64,000 nt of DNA, from the NCBI RefSeq assembly GCF_000298295.1, contig NZ_AMGM01000012.1, positions 1 to 64,000 on the forward strand, read 5' to 3'. This stretch comes from Cecembia lonarensis LW9. GTDB taxonomy: Bacteria; Bacteroidota; Bacteroidia; Cytophagales; Cyclobacteriaceae. A program made the translations under genes and the position numbers. Shown here in pieces: positions 8,375-17,676 of this stretch. Positions within the stretch are counted from its first letter, which is position 1. Each line of letters begins with the position of its first letter. The notes under the pieces were generated by a model. The model saw only the letters and a program-made list of their open reading frames with translations, made no database searches and was not told the origin of the DNA.

Positions 8375-8806
8375 ATGACACAGGAACAGTTCAGTAAGTA
8401 CTCCTTTCTATTGGACCGCACGGCCAGGACGGTTAAGCAATACGCCCAAAGGAAATTCAAACTTGGGGATTTTGACATTACAGTCGATCAGTGGCTGATC
8501 ATGAAAAACCTATCCGAAAATGAATTACTGAGTCAAGCAGAGCTTGCCCAATTGGTATTCAAAGACCAACCTACCTTAACTAGAATCATCGACATTCTTA
8601 GCAAAAAGGGCTATGTAGCACGTAAACCTCACCCACAGGACAGGAGAAGCTTTCAACTGATACTGACAGATGCTGGAAAAAATAAAGTTAAAGAACTGAA
8701 ACCTCAAGTTGCCTCCATTAGGGAAAAGGCCTGGGAGAACCTTGATGAATCTGATTTTGAAGAGTTTAAAAGAATTCTGAATACCATTTATAACAATTTG
8801 TCATAA
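8375..8806 (+). CDS. MarR family transcriptional regulator
   Basis: A dimeric winged-helix DNA-binding protein of 143 aa. The recognition region reads SQAELAQLVFKDQPTLTRIIDILSKKGYVARKP and the wing has the D-R-R-S-F motif typical of MarR. The ATG at 8375 was preferred to the upstream GTG because the promoter box ends just before it. It sits upstream of, and in the same direction as, the ferredoxin reductase and ferredoxin genes. The 10-mer TGCTAATTAT occurs ahead of both this gene (8361-8370) and the reductase (8839-8848) and may be part of its operator, which would make it autoregulated. The effector is unknown. Confidence 0.85.
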   Translation: MTQEQFSKYSFLLDRTARTVKQYAQRKFKLGDFDITVDQWLIMKNLSENELLSQAELAQLVFKDQPTLTRIIDILSKKGYVARKPHPQDRRSFQLILTDAGKNKVKELKPQVASIREKAWENLDESDFEEFKRILNTIYNNLS

Positions 8807-8872
8807 TTAAGTAAGGCATATAATGTATTTACTTGTTATGCTAATTATATTTACACGAACAAAAAAGTCCTC

Positions 8873-8889
8873 AATTGGTTGTACCAATT
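8873..8889. promoter_or_regulatory. Operator-like palindrome before the ferredoxin reductase
   Basis: AATTGGT, TGT, ACCAATT: a perfect 7-bp inverted repeat 16 bases before the ATG of the reductase and 25 bases after a TATATTTA box (8846-8853). It is a candidate binding site for the MarR protein or another dimeric regulator. Confidence 0.45.
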
Positions 8890-8904
8890 AAACGAACACG
8901 AACC

Positions 8905-9909
8905 ATGATTACTACTGACATTTGTATCATCGGAGCAGGGCCGGTTGGCCTATTTGCAGTATTTGAAGCAGGTCTGCTCAAAATGCGTTGCCATCTCATC
9001 GACTACTTACCTCAGGTAGGGGGTCAGCTGTCTGAAATCTATCCCCAGAAGCCCATTTATGACATCCCTGGATATCCTGAGATCAAAGCCCAGGAGTTGG
9101 TAGATAATCTGATGGATCAAATCAAACCCTTCAAGCCTACCTTTACCTTAGGGGAGCGCGTAGACCATTTGGCCAAGCAGGCGGATGGTTCGTACATTAT
9201 CACCACCAATGACAACACGCAAGTCCATGCCCAAGTGATTGTAATTGCCGGTGGATTAGGTGTTTTTGAGCCAAGAAAGCCTGTTTTGGAGAATTTAGAT
9301 CATTTTGAAGGAAAAGGAGTAGCCTACATGGTGAAAAATCCGGAAACCTTCAGGAACAAAAAGGTAGTACTTGCCGGAGGAGGCGACTCAGCTTTGGATT
9401 GGACCATTTATTTGGCCAATGTGGCAGAAAGAGTAACGCTTGTACACAGAAATGAAACTTTTAGAGGAGCACCGGACTCTGCGGCAAAAGTTTTTGACCT
9501 GGCCAACAATGGTAAAATTGACCTGATCTTATCAGCCAACTTGAAAGAATTGAATGGCAATGGTAAGCTTTCCAGCATCAAGTTAGAAAGTAAAAACAAA
9601 GAGGAACTGACTATCGATACAGATTATTTGATCCCGCTTTTTGGTCTGAGTCCAAAATTAGGCCCAATCGCCGACTGGGGTTTGAATATTGACAAAAACG
9701 CCATAGAGGTGGATACCAGGGATTATTCCACAGGCGTGGAAAGGATCTATGCGATTGGAGACATCAATACTTATCCCGGCAAATTGAAACTGATTCTTTG
9801 TGGCTTCCATGAAGCCGCCATTATGATGCATTCAGCCTTTAAGTACGTCTATCCGGATCAAAAATTAAGCTTTAAATATACTACCGTAAACGGAGTGAAT
9901 GCATTTTAA
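8905..9909 (+). CDS. Ferredoxin-NADP reductase, thioredoxin-reductase-like type
   Basis: Transfers electrons between NAD(P)H and ferredoxin with FAD; cytosolic. 334 aa. FAD Rossmann motif G-A-G-P-V-G (about 10-15), second nucleotide fold G-G-G-D-S-A near residue 156, and a C-terminal Y-A-I-G-D-I FAD motif. It lacks the CxxC redox pair of thioredoxin reductase, which marks it as the YumC/Chlorobium-type FNR. I placed the start at the ATG at 8905; the longer TTG frame overlaps the palindrome. The ferredoxin gene follows after 15 bases, so the two probably form one electron-transfer unit. Confidence 0.85.
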   Translation: MITTDICIIGAGPVGLFAVFEAGLLKMRCHLIDYLPQVGGQLSEIYPQKPIYDIPGYPEIKAQELVDNLMDQIKPFKPTFTLGERVDHLAKQADGSYIITTNDNTQVHAQVIVIAGGLGVFEPRKPVLENLDHFEGKGVAYMVKNPETFRNKKVVLAGGGDSALDWTIYLANVAERVTLVHRNETFRGAPDSAAKVFDLANNGKIDLILSANLKELNGNGKLSSIKLESKNKEELTIDTDYLIPLFGLSPKLGPIADWGLNIDKNAIEVDTRDYSTGVERIYAIGDINTYPGKLKLILCGFHEAAIMMHSAFKYVYPDQKLSFKYTTVNGVNAF

Positions 9910-9924
9910 TCTTACATTTGCGCC

Positions 9925-10245
9925 ATGGTAACATTTACAGTAGAAGACCAAGAAGGTAACAGGCAGGAAATCGAGGCACCCGACGACATGGGTCTCAGCC
10001 TGATGGAGATTTTAAAAGCTTCAGAATATCCAATTCTAGCAACCTGCGGTGGTATGGCCTTATGTGCCACCTGCCATGTAGAAATATTGGAAGGTGAAAA
10101 TGAGCTAGGTGAAGCAACAGACGCCGAATTAGATCAATTAGAAAATTTGCCTGAATATTTCCCTACCAGCAGGTTAGCCTGTCAGATAAGAATCAGCCCT
10201 TTATTAGAGGGCGCTGTGATCAAATTAAGAGGAGAAGACAACTGA
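9925..10245 (+). CDS. [2Fe-2S] ferredoxin, adrenodoxin-like
   Basis: Small soluble electron carrier of 106 aa. Cluster ligands Cys41, Cys47, Cys50 and Cys86 give the C-x5-C-x2-C-x35-C spacing of the adrenodoxin/ISC (Fdx) group rather than plant-type ferredoxin. Highly acidic, as expected for docking to a reductase. It follows the reductase closely and ends at a strong bidirectional terminator. Confidence 0.92.
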   Translation: MVTFTVEDQEGNRQEIEAPDDMGLSLMEILKASEYPILATCGGMALCATCHVEILEGENELGEATDAELDQLENLPEYFPTSRLACQIRISPLLEGAVIKLRGEDN

Positions 10246-10250
10246 TATTA

Positions 10251-10283
10251 AAAAAGTGGCATTTACTTAAAATGCCACTTTTT
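10251..10283. terminator. Bidirectional terminator between convergent genes
   Basis: A perfect 14-bp stem AAAAAGTGGCATTT with AAATGCCACTTTTT and loop ACTTA serves the ferredoxin gene on the plus strand and the DUF389 gene on the minus strand. Confidence 0.92.
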
Positions 10284-12174
10284 ACATTTTAATCGCTACT
10301 GATAATTCTATTTCTACATCCTGCCTGATTACTTCAGATATCTCTTTTTTGATCGCCGAAAGCTCATTGATATCCAAAGGCGTTTCAGAGACAATCGTCA
10401 CTGATAGTTTCAATGGTTTGACTTGGATTACGCCCACTTCCCGTACAACACCTTGAGCAATCTCTTTTCCACTAAGTTCTTGAATAATTTTATTCTCCTT
10501 AACCATTTCTGAAAAACCGAAAGCTAAAGGCGCGCTGATTATCCCTACAAAAATCAATGAGATGAACAGCCCTTTTCTTGCTAGCCTAAAGGGACTGAAT
10601 CCCAAAAACAAAAACGTCAAAGCAGCAGAAAGTACCATACCTGCCAAATTGGTTCCTAATAGCAGTAAAGCTCCCCAAAAAACCGACCAATTTCCCCAGC
10701 CAAATCCAATTCCCGAAACTGCCAATGGTGGAACAAGGGCAACGGCAATGGCCACTCCTGCCAAAGTTTTTGCTATTTCTTTTTTAGCATGGGCATAGGC
10801 GCCCGCAACACCCGATGCAGCTGCTACCCCAAGATCAAGAAGATTTGGCCTTATCCGAGCTAAAATTTCGCCATTCATAGTATTTAATGGCGTAAGCCAA
10901 GTGATGATAATTGCAAAAATATATCCAAGTGCCATTCCAAAACCGATTGTTTTAAAACTATCACTTATCAGTTTTTGATCTTGTCTCAAAACCCCCATAC
11001 CTAAGGATATTATAGGAGCCATTAAAGGAGCAAGAATCATTGCACCTATAATAACTGGAGAGGAGTTACCAAAAAGACCAAATGTGGCAATTACTGTAGA
11101 GATTGCCATCAATACCAAATAGCTTGAATTTAACTGAGAGTTTTCCCTTAAGATTGTAAAAAGCCATTTAAACTCTTCTGTGGTTGCATGATTGGTCAGA
11201 GGGAGGCTTTTTCTAAGCAATTCCACCCTAAGTTCTCCTTGGGGCAAATTTTGGGTCTTAAATATTTTAGAACTCTTGACCTCTTTGTTGGTCTCCAAAA
11301 ATTTTCCTGGAACTACATTAATCAGTTTGGGTTTGACCTCCAAAAAAATTTCTTTGGAGCTCAGCAAAATATTATCTATTGCAAAATCAATATTTTTTTT
11401 ACTGAATATTTGAATTTTATCAGTTTTAAGATGGGCCACATAGTTAGGCAGTTTCTGATGCTTAGCAGACTTGAAAATACTATAAAGCCCAAATTTAAAA
11501 ACTTCCCATATACTTTTCGGGGCAAGTACTAGACAATTCATCATCCCGTCATTTGGATCAGAATCCTCCAACATCCTCCTCGAAAGGAGCGAACTTTTGC
11601 CATGTTGAACAACTAACATTCCCAGCGCAGCCGTATCAATTGCATGTTCTCTCATTTCATCACTTTCAATGGACCAATTAATTGAAAGATCGTGTAAGTG
11701 AGCTTTTTTAAGGGAACTTAGAAAACGTTTTATCCTCAGATAATATTTCAAAAATCCGGATTTCCCCAAATCCCCAGCATGTAAAAGGCTAAAGGTATTG
11801 CCAATGACCATGGAATTAAAAACGGGCTGATCATTGACATAGAGCATATCCATTTCTACTGTTTCTTCTCTACTGAGTATGTTTTCAACAGAAAGTTCCA
11901 GATTGGATGACACCCCAAAACCTTGGGCGACCTCAGCAAGTTCAGGATGTGGTAGAAATCCAATTTTCCAATGCTTTTGGATAATGGAATTGATGATATC
12001 TCTAAATTGTTGATCCGATACGTAAAATACCAGAAAATCACTCTCCCCAAATTCAAATGTCTTACACTTACTAAAAGGGACAGTAATTTTCAGGTTACTT
12101 CCAAATAAAGGAATAACCTTTTGCTGAACCAGTTCAGTTAATTTATCATCAAAAACCAGTGTTATGGATTTCAT
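10282..12174 (-). CDS. DUF389 membrane protein with degenerate lipid-kinase-like N-terminus
   Basis: 630 aa. Residues about 1-300 look like the diacylglycerol kinase/NAD kinase fold (I-G-F-L-P-H-P-E-L-A near 72-81, then a DPNDGMMN strand and a C-lobe pattern near 200-300), but the nucleotide-binding GGDGT motif is not found, so kinase activity is doubtful. About 345-550 is the DUF389 membrane domain with several helices, conserved G-A-M-I-L-A-P-L-M-A-P and A-L-V-P-P motifs. A short soluble tail follows. This matches the TIGR00341 type. Function is unknown; lipid binding or transport is a guess. Confidence 0.75.
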   Translation of the reverse strand: MKSITLVFDDKLTELVQQKVIPLFGSNLKITVPFSKCKTFEFGESDFLVFYVSDQQFRDIINSIIQKHWKIGFLPHPELAEVAQGFGVSSNLELSVENILSREETVEMDMLYVNDQPVFNSMVIGNTFSLLHAGDLGKSGFLKYYLRIKRFLSSLKKAHLHDLSINWSIESDEMREHAIDTAALGMLVVQHGKSSLLSRRMLEDSDPNDGMMNCLVLAPKSIWEVFKFGLYSIFKSAKHQKLPNYVAHLKTDKIQIFSKKNIDFAIDNILLSSKEIFLEVKPKLINVVPGKFLETNKEVKSSKIFKTQNLPQGELRVELLRKSLPLTNHATTEEFKWLFTILRENSQLNSSYLVLMAISTVIATFGLFGNSSPVIIGAMILAPLMAPIISLGMGVLRQDQKLISDSFKTIGFGMALGYIFAIIITWLTPLNTMNGEILARIRPNLLDLGVAAASGVAGAYAHAKKEIAKTLAGVAIAVALVPPLAVSGIGFGWGNWSVFWGALLLLGTNLAGMVLSAALTFLFLGFSPFRLARKGLFISLIFVGIISAPLAFGFSEMVKENKIIQELSGKEIAQGVVREVGVIQVKPLKLSVTIVSETPLDINELSAIKKEISEVIRQDVEIELSVAIKM

Positions 12175-12205
12175 ATCATTTACAAAAAACTACTTACTCA
12201 ACGTA

Positions 12206-14326
12206 TCATGTTTCCATAAGTTTATTCAAAATATCAATAGCTGCTTTTGCTATCACAGTCCCCGGGCCAAAAACGGCAGCCACTCCGGCAGCATAAAGAA
12301 AATCATAATCTTTGGGAGGGATCACCCCTCCTGCAATTACCATGATGTCCTCCCTGCCCAATTTTTTCAATTCCTCAATCAGTGCGGGCACCAATGTTTT
12401 ATGTCCTGCCGCTAAGGATGATGCCCCTACTACATGTACATCATTTTCCACCGCTTGCATGGCCACTTCCTCCGGTGTCTGAAACAGGGGACCTATATCT
12501 ACATCAAAGCCCAAATCTGCAAATCCGGTAGCAATGACTTTGGCCCCTCTGTCATGGCCATCTTGTCCCATTTTGGCCACCATAATTCTAGGTCTTCTCC
12601 CCTCCAGTTCTGCAAAACGGTTGGCCAATGCCTGAGCCTCTTTGAAACTTTTATCGTCTTTTGCTTCCCCTGAATACACGCCTGAGATGGATTTTACAGT
12701 AGCTTTATGTCTTCCAAATTCTTTTTCCATAGCAAAAGAAATTTCTCCTAAAGTAGCTCTTTTTCTGGCCGCATCCACAGCCAAAGCCAAGAGATTTCCT
12801 TCACCAGTACCAGCTGCTCGGGTTATGGCCTCCAAAGCCAATACTACCTCCTCTTGGTTTCTTGTTGCCTTTAACTCACCGAGTCGCTGAATTTGCTTTT
12901 CCCTTACAGTCTTATTGTCCACCTCCAAAATCTCAAACGCATCCTCTTCTTCTGTCTGATACCTGTTTACCCCAACTATCACATCTTTCCCACTGTCAAT
13001 TCGGGCCTGCTTGCGTGCAGCAGCTTCTTCAATTCGCATTTTGGGAATACCAGCTTCTATGGCCTTGGCCATTCCGCCCAATTCCTCCACTTCTTGAATT
13101 AATGCCCAGGCTTTTCCCAGCAATTGATCTGTCAGATATTCCAAATAATACGACCCACCCCAAGGGTCAACCACCTTTGTGATACCCGTTTCTTCCTGCA
13201 AGTAAAGTTGGGTATTTCTGGCTATCCTAGCTGAAAAATCCGTTGGCAGAGCAATGGCCTCATCAAATGAATTGGTATGTAAGGATTGGGTATGCCCCAA
13301 AACGGCAGCCATGGCCTCAACAGCAGTCCTTGTAACATTATTAAAAGCATCCTGCTCAGTGAGGGACCAACCTGAAGTCTGACAATGTGTTCTTAGAGCC
13401 AGAGATTTGGGGTCTTTTGGGTTAAAACCCTTAACCAATTTGGCCCACAAAAGTCTGCCTGCACGCATCTTGGCAATCTCCATGAAGTGGTTCATCCCTA
13501 TGGCCCAAAAAAAGGAAAGCCTAGGCGCAAAATCATCAATATCCAATCCAGCCGCGATTCCAGCTTTCAGGTACTCCAATCCATCTGCCAAGGTATAGGC
13601 CAATTCAAGTTCTGCTGTGGCACCAGCCTCCTGCATATGGTAACCTGAAATGGAAATAGAATTGAATTTGGGCATATTTTTGGAGGTGTATTCAAAAATA
13701 TCCGCTATGATTCTCATCGAAGGTTGTGGAGGATAAATGTAAGTATTCCTTACCATGAACTCCTTCAGAATATCATTTTGGATCGTACCGCTGAGCTGCT
13801 CTGCTTTCACTCCCTGCTCCTCTGCAGCGACAATATAAAACGCCAAAATTGGAATTACGGCTCCATTCATAGTCATCGAAACAGACATTTGATCCAAGGG
13901 AATTCCATCAAACAACAGCTTTATATCCAAAATAGAGTCAATGGCTACGCCTGCTTTTCCTACATCCCCAACTACCCTTGGATGGTCTGAGTCATAACCC
14001 CTGTGGGTTGCCAGGTCAAAAGCCACTGAAAGTCCCTTTTGACCTGCAGCCAGATTTCTCCTATAAAATGCATTTGACTCTTCTGCAGTTGAAAATCCAG
14101 CATATTGCCGAATTGTCCAAGGCCGCATCACATACATGGTGCTATAAGGCCCTCTGAGATAAGGAGGTACTCCCGCTGCAAAATCCTTATGGAAAATGGA
14201 TTGATATACCTTATCCGAAAACTGCGACGGCACTACAACTTTTTCTGCTGTTTCCCAAAACGCTTCAGTAAAGGTTCTGTTTTCTTTATTACTTGAAAAT
14301 GATAGGTTTTCTAAATGCGGTCTCAT
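12206..14326 (-). CDS. mutB: Methylmalonyl-CoA mutase large (catalytic) subunit
   Basis: Interconverts succinyl-CoA and (R)-methylmalonyl-CoA using adenosylcobalamin; it links propionate metabolism to the TCA cycle. 706 aa. An N-terminal TIM barrel binds the CoA ester (R-x-Y-A-G-F near the N-terminus, A-G-Q-K-G-L). A C-terminal B12 domain (about 575-706) carries the base-off motif D-x-H-x-x-G with cobalt-ligand His591 in [10 protein letters not shown], plus SSLAAGH and AGGVIP. Its ATG overlaps the small-subunit stop by 4 bases, so the pair is translationally coupled. The chaperone gene meaB lies 5 kb away on the same strand. Confidence 0.97.
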   Translation of the reverse strand: MRPHLENLSFSSNKENRTFTEAFWETAEKVVVPSQFSDKVYQSIFHKDFAAGVPPYLRGPYSTMYVMRPWTIRQYAGFSTAEESNAFYRRNLAAGQKGLSVAFDLATHRGYDSDHPRVVGDVGKAGVAIDSILDIKLLFDGIPLDQMSVSMTMNGAVIPILAFYIVAAEEQGVKAEQLSGTIQNDILKEFMVRNTYIYPPQPSMRIIADIFEYTSKNMPKFNSISISGYHMQEAGATAELELAYTLADGLEYLKAGIAAGLDIDDFAPRLSFFWAIGMNHFMEIAKMRAGRLLWAKLVKGFNPKDPKSLALRTHCQTSGWSLTEQDAFNNVTRTAVEAMAAVLGHTQSLHTNSFDEAIALPTDFSARIARNTQLYLQEETGITKVVDPWGGSYYLEYLTDQLLGKAWALIQEVEELGGMAKAIEAGIPKMRIEEAAARKQARIDSGKDVIVGVNRYQTEEEDAFEILEVDNKTVREKQIQRLGELKATRNQEEVVLALEAITRAAGTGEGNLLALAVDAARKRATLGEISFAMEKEFGRHKATVKSISGVYSGEAKDDKSFKEAQALANRFAELEGRRPRIMVAKMGQDGHDRGAKVIATGFADLGFDVDIGPLFQTPEEVAMQAVENDVHVVGASSLAAGHKTLVPALIEELKKLGREDIMVIAGGVIPPKDYDFLYAAGVAAVFGPGTVIAKAAIDILNKLMET

Positions 14327-15753
14327 GATGAAATTCTTGATTTTTCCTCTAACAATTCAGTTTCTCTTGCCCCAAAAAGTTGCCAATCTGCTTCCTGGAT
14401 TTCATCATTTACAGTAAACCGAAGCACATCCTTATCCTGTCTGTACCTGTTGGCTCCTATCTTAACCACTTCCCCATTCAGCACTTCCACCTGACGCTTA
14501 TTCCTACGGCCCTTAATGGTCTCTTGCATACTTTTATCGGAAAACATCTTGTACCAACCACCCTGTTGCTCGATAATGAGCAGTTCGGCCTTCAGTTTAT
14601 CCAGCAAATGAGCAGTCAGGCTTTCGATAAAAAAGCTGCCTGCTACAGGATCTACTACCTTATCCAAATAGCTTTCTTCCTTCAGTATATTGGAAATATT
14701 TCTTGACATCCTGCGTGAAAAAGCCGTGGTGATACCTGTAACCTCATCATGCGGCCTTATCCAAAGGGCATTACAGCCTCCCAGGATAGCCGCCATTCCT
14801 TCCGTAGTGTTTCTTAGCATATTGGTATAAACGTCTAACCTGGACTTGGTCCAAGTACTGCTTTGACAAAAAACCTTTATATCCTCTGTAGGAAAGTTTA
14901 CACTGTACAATTGTGCCAGGGCCTCATAAAAAATCCTTGCTGTCCTGACCTTGCTGATCTCCTCAAAATAGCGGGCACCAACCGAAAATCGCAACATGGT
15001 GTTTTTGAAAATGGCCTCTGATTGCATTCCCATCTCAGTCAGCTTATCAAGAAGCTCTATAAAGCCGGCAAAGGTATATTTCAACTCGTCCAAGACAGTA
15101 CCTCCTGCCTCATGATAAACGGAGAAATCTAGCGTCAAAGCAGAAAAATCAGGGAATTCCGACAGTCCTTTAATCAATGATTTGGCGACATTTATTTTTT
15201 CTTCCAGCTTTCCTTCTACTTTCAAAAGGCCGGAAAGGGGATCCCACAACAACCCGCCATTCAGCTGTTCTTTATCAAATCCTTTTGTCTTTGCCCACTT
15301 CAATAAGTTATTCATTACATCTGTAGGACATACTCCTTCTTCAGGTTTGATATATAGCTGGATGTAGGCTATTTCAACATTTTTGAGCAGGGCATCTAAA
15401 TCGGTATTCGCCGAAACCTGCAAAAACAAGGCATCACAACCATTCATCAACCCTTCTAAAATCTGTTTATTACCTTCTTTGGTATCAGTTTCGGATACAA
15501 AAAGGACATTTGACCAAACCCTGGGCGAAAGCCCTGGAATTTTGGGGGCTGGATGAAATTTATTTTGATAAACTTTAAGGTCTTTCGAGATGACAGCATC
15601 TTCAGCGGTATAGAAGGGCCAAATTTTTATCCCATCCAAGGTTTCAGAAACAAGCGCCTCACGGAAATCCTTACCCTTCAGGTCTTTAGTTGCCTGTTCT
15701 ATCCATTGTGACTTACTGATGGGGTCAAAATCATCAAAAAGGTTATTTTTCAT
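14323..15753 (-). CDS. mutA: Methylmalonyl-CoA mutase small subunit
   Basis: Structural partner of MutB in the heterodimeric bacterial mutase. 476 aa, a TIM barrel related to MutB but lacking the B12-binding domain, which explains the shorter length (the known small subunits run to about 600 aa with a degenerate cobalamin domain, so this version is truncated at the C-terminus). Typical pieces are [19 protein letters not shown] and [10 protein letters not shown]. First gene of a two-gene operon with an exact TAnnTTTG box 29 bases upstream. Confidence 0.93.
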   Translation of the reverse strand: MKNNLFDDFDPISKSQWIEQATKDLKGKDFREALVSETLDGIKIWPFYTAEDAVISKDLKVYQNKFHPAPKIPGLSPRVWSNVLFVSETDTKEGNKQILEGLMNGCDALFLQVSANTDLDALLKNVEIAYIQLYIKPEEGVCPTDVMNNLLKWAKTKGFDKEQLNGGLLWDPLSGLLKVEGKLEEKINVAKSLIKGLSEFPDFSALTLDFSVYHEAGGTVLDELKYTFAGFIELLDKLTEMGMQSEAIFKNTMLRFSVGARYFEEISKVRTARIFYEALAQLYSVNFPTEDIKVFCQSSTWTKSRLDVYTNMLRNTTEGMAAILGGCNALWIRPHDEVTGITTAFSRRMSRNISNILKEESYLDKVVDPVAGSFFIESLTAHLLDKLKAELLIIEQQGGWYKMFSDKSMQETIKGRRNKRQVEVLNGEVVKIGANRYRQDKDVLRFTVNDEIQEADWQLFGARETELLEEKSRISS

Positions 15754-15781
15754 AGTGGATTCATATTATTCGGTATCATAC

Positions 15782-15789
15782 CAAATTTA
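15782..15789 (-). promoter_or_regulatory. -7 element of the mutAB operon
   Basis: Minus strand TAAATTTG is an exact TAnnTTTG about 29 bases before the mutA ATG. No clear TTG at the usual distance. Confidence 0.5.
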
Positions 15790-15870
15790 AGCTTGAGGTG
15801 TAAATATAGTTAAAGTTTAAAGGTTATCTTTACCTCAAAAATAAACGGTAGATATTTGGAAAACCCATTA

Positions 15871-16641
15871 ATGCATTCAAATAGAACGATGGCGGGAAAT
15901 AAATTTTATCAAATTCTCTTTCTGGTTGCTGGTCTATTTTTATTGACCAACTGTAAACAACAGCTTTACAAGTCCGGCAGTGCAGAATTCCTGACAGTAA
16001 GTGAAGAAATAGCCCCAGACCCTTTTTTGGATGACTTCATCCAGTCTTACAAAACCGCTTTGGAAGTTGAAATGAACAAAATCATTGGGGAAACCGATGA
16101 GGCAATTATAAAATCGGGGCCTGGAGAAACGGCTTTGGGAAACCTTGTTGCAGATTTCCAAAAGGAATTTGCAGAACAAAAATTAGGTCAGGTTATTGAC
16201 ATTTCCATCATCAATAATGGCGGCTTACGAAATAATCTACCTAAGGGCCCAATCACCCTAGGGAACATTTATGAGCTTTCTCCATTTGATAATTACCTGC
16301 ATATTTTGGAACTCAACGCCGAGGATGTGAGGGCATTGGCTTCATTTGCAGTCAATCGAAGGATTTTGGGCATTGCAGGCATGAGTATTTTGGCAAAAGA
16401 TGGTGAAATCATTGATATAAAAGTCGGAAACAAGGCACTCGTCGAAGAGAAAAATTACACTTTAGCCGTCAATGACTATTTAGCCAATGGGGGTGACGGT
16501 ATGGAACTGCTCACCCAACTGCCTAGACTAGAAGAGACAAATATTTTACTCAGGGAACTATTAATCGACCGTATCAAACATAAAACTGATTTGGGTCAGA
16601 AAATTACCGCTAAGGTTGAAGGAAGACAAAAACTGGATTGA
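15871..16641 (+). CDS. 5'-nucleotidase C-terminal-domain lipoprotein
   Basis: 256 aa. A lipoprotein-type signal (hydrophobic run then L-T-N-C) precedes a free-standing 5'-nucleotidase C-terminal domain: NNGGLRNNLPKGPITLGNIYELSPFDN, split here as I-N-N-G-G-L-R and P-F-D-N, plus N-D-Y-L-A-N-G-G-D-G. In UshA-type enzymes this domain binds the nucleoside moiety and is fused behind the metallophosphatase domain; here it is a separate gene placed in front of it. The next gene starts one base after this stop codon. The start could also be the ATG at 15889. Confidence 0.85.
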   Translation: MHSNRTMAGNKFYQILFLVAGLFLLTNCKQQLYKSGSAEFLTVSEEIAPDPFLDDFIQSYKTALEVEMNKIIGETDEAIIKSGPGETALGNLVADFQKEFAEQKLGQVIDISIINNGGLRNNLPKGPITLGNIYELSPFDNYLHILELNAEDVRALASFAVNRRILGIAGMSILAKDGEIIDIKVGNKALVEEKNYTLAVNDYLANGGDGMELLTQLPRLEETNILLRELLIDRIKHKTDLGQKITAKVEGRQKLD

Positions 16642-16642
16642 A

Positions 16643-17557
16643 ATGGACAGAAGGAAATTCATCAAAAACAGTTTAATGGCAAGTGCCGCATTGGGTTTTG
16701 GTCAGGAAACCTTTGCTACAGGATTAAGCCCGGTTAAAAGTAAAACCATCAGTATCCTCCACACCAATGATATGCATTCGAGAATTGAACCCTTTCCCAA
16801 TGATGGTGGAAGATGGGCCAATCAAGGGGGGATGACAAAATTGGCTGCTTTGGTATCAGACATTCGAAAACAAGAAGAAAATGTATTATTGCTGGACGCC
16901 GGAGATGTATTCCAGGGCACACCTTACTTCAACTTTTATGGAGGGGAGCTGGAGTTTAAACTCATGAGCAAAATGGGCTTCGATGCTGCTACTATGGGCA
17001 ACCATGAATTTGACAATGGGTTAACGGGGTTTTATGATCAGTTGCCCCATACAAATTTCCCATACATTTGTTCAAATTATGATTTTTCACAAACTATCCT
17101 GAAAGATGCGGTACTACCTTACAGGGTTATTAAAAAGTCAGGACTTCGTATTGGAATATTTGGCCTGGGTATTGAACTTTATGGGCTTGTGGCCAAGAAA
17201 AACTTTGAAGCAACAGTATATGAAGATCCTGTAGCTGTATCGAGGGAAATGGTCCAAGAATTAAAATCCAAAAAAGCAGACTTAGTAATCTGTCTTTCCC
17301 ACCTTGGCTATTCTTATCGGACTCAAAAAATTGACGACCTGAAACTTGCTGCTGCAATCAGTGGAATTGACCTCATTATTGGTGGGCATACGCATACCTT
17401 TTTGGAGGAACCTACCTTAATAAAAAATGCTGATGGTCATCAAACAATTATTCACCAAGTTGGTACTGGAGCATTGAGATTGGGAAAAGTAGATTTTGAG
17501 TTCGGAAAAGAAAACCAAATAATACACGCCAAGGCAAATAGTTTACCTATCTTTTAG
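16643..17557 (+). CDS. 5'-nucleotidase metallophosphatase-domain protein, exported
   Basis: 304 aa. It opens with a twin-arginine-type signal (M-D-R-R-K-F-I-K then a hydrophobic stretch). The metallophosphatase ligands are all in place: H-T-N-D-M-H near the start, L-D-A-G-D, G-N-H-E-F, a later L-S-H-L-G and G-G-H-T-H-T-F. It lacks the C-terminal nucleotide-binding domain, which is encoded by the gene just upstream. The ATG at 16643 was chosen because it follows the upstream stop by one base and puts the RR motif at the N-terminus. Likely substrates are extracellular nucleotides; the metal dependence is family knowledge. Confidence 0.88.
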   Translation: MDRRKFIKNSLMASAALGFGQETFATGLSPVKSKTISILHTNDMHSRIEPFPNDGGRWANQGGMTKLAALVSDIRKQEENVLLLDAGDVFQGTPYFNFYGGELEFKLMSKMGFDAATMGNHEFDNGLTGFYDQLPHTNFPYICSNYDFSQTILKDAVLPYRVIKKSGLRIGIFGLGIELYGLVAKKNFEATVYEDPVAVSREMVQELKSKKADLVICLSHLGYSYRTQKIDDLKLAAAISGIDLIIGGHTHTFLEEPTLIKNADGHQTIIHQVGTGALRLGKVDFEFGKENQIIHAKANSLPIF

Positions 17558-17676
17558 AAAGTCAAGGCGTTTTGGATTTTTTATTTAAATTTATTTTCCC
17601 CAAATTTGATGCCCTTATAAAACAGGGTTAGATTTATATTAACTATTCTTCGCGTACCTATTTACTGAAGTACTAA

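Noticed and set aside
17558-17676. Possible oriC next to dnaA
   Set aside because: AT-rich, but no cluster of DnaA boxes was found; in Bacteroidota dnaA is often far from the origin.
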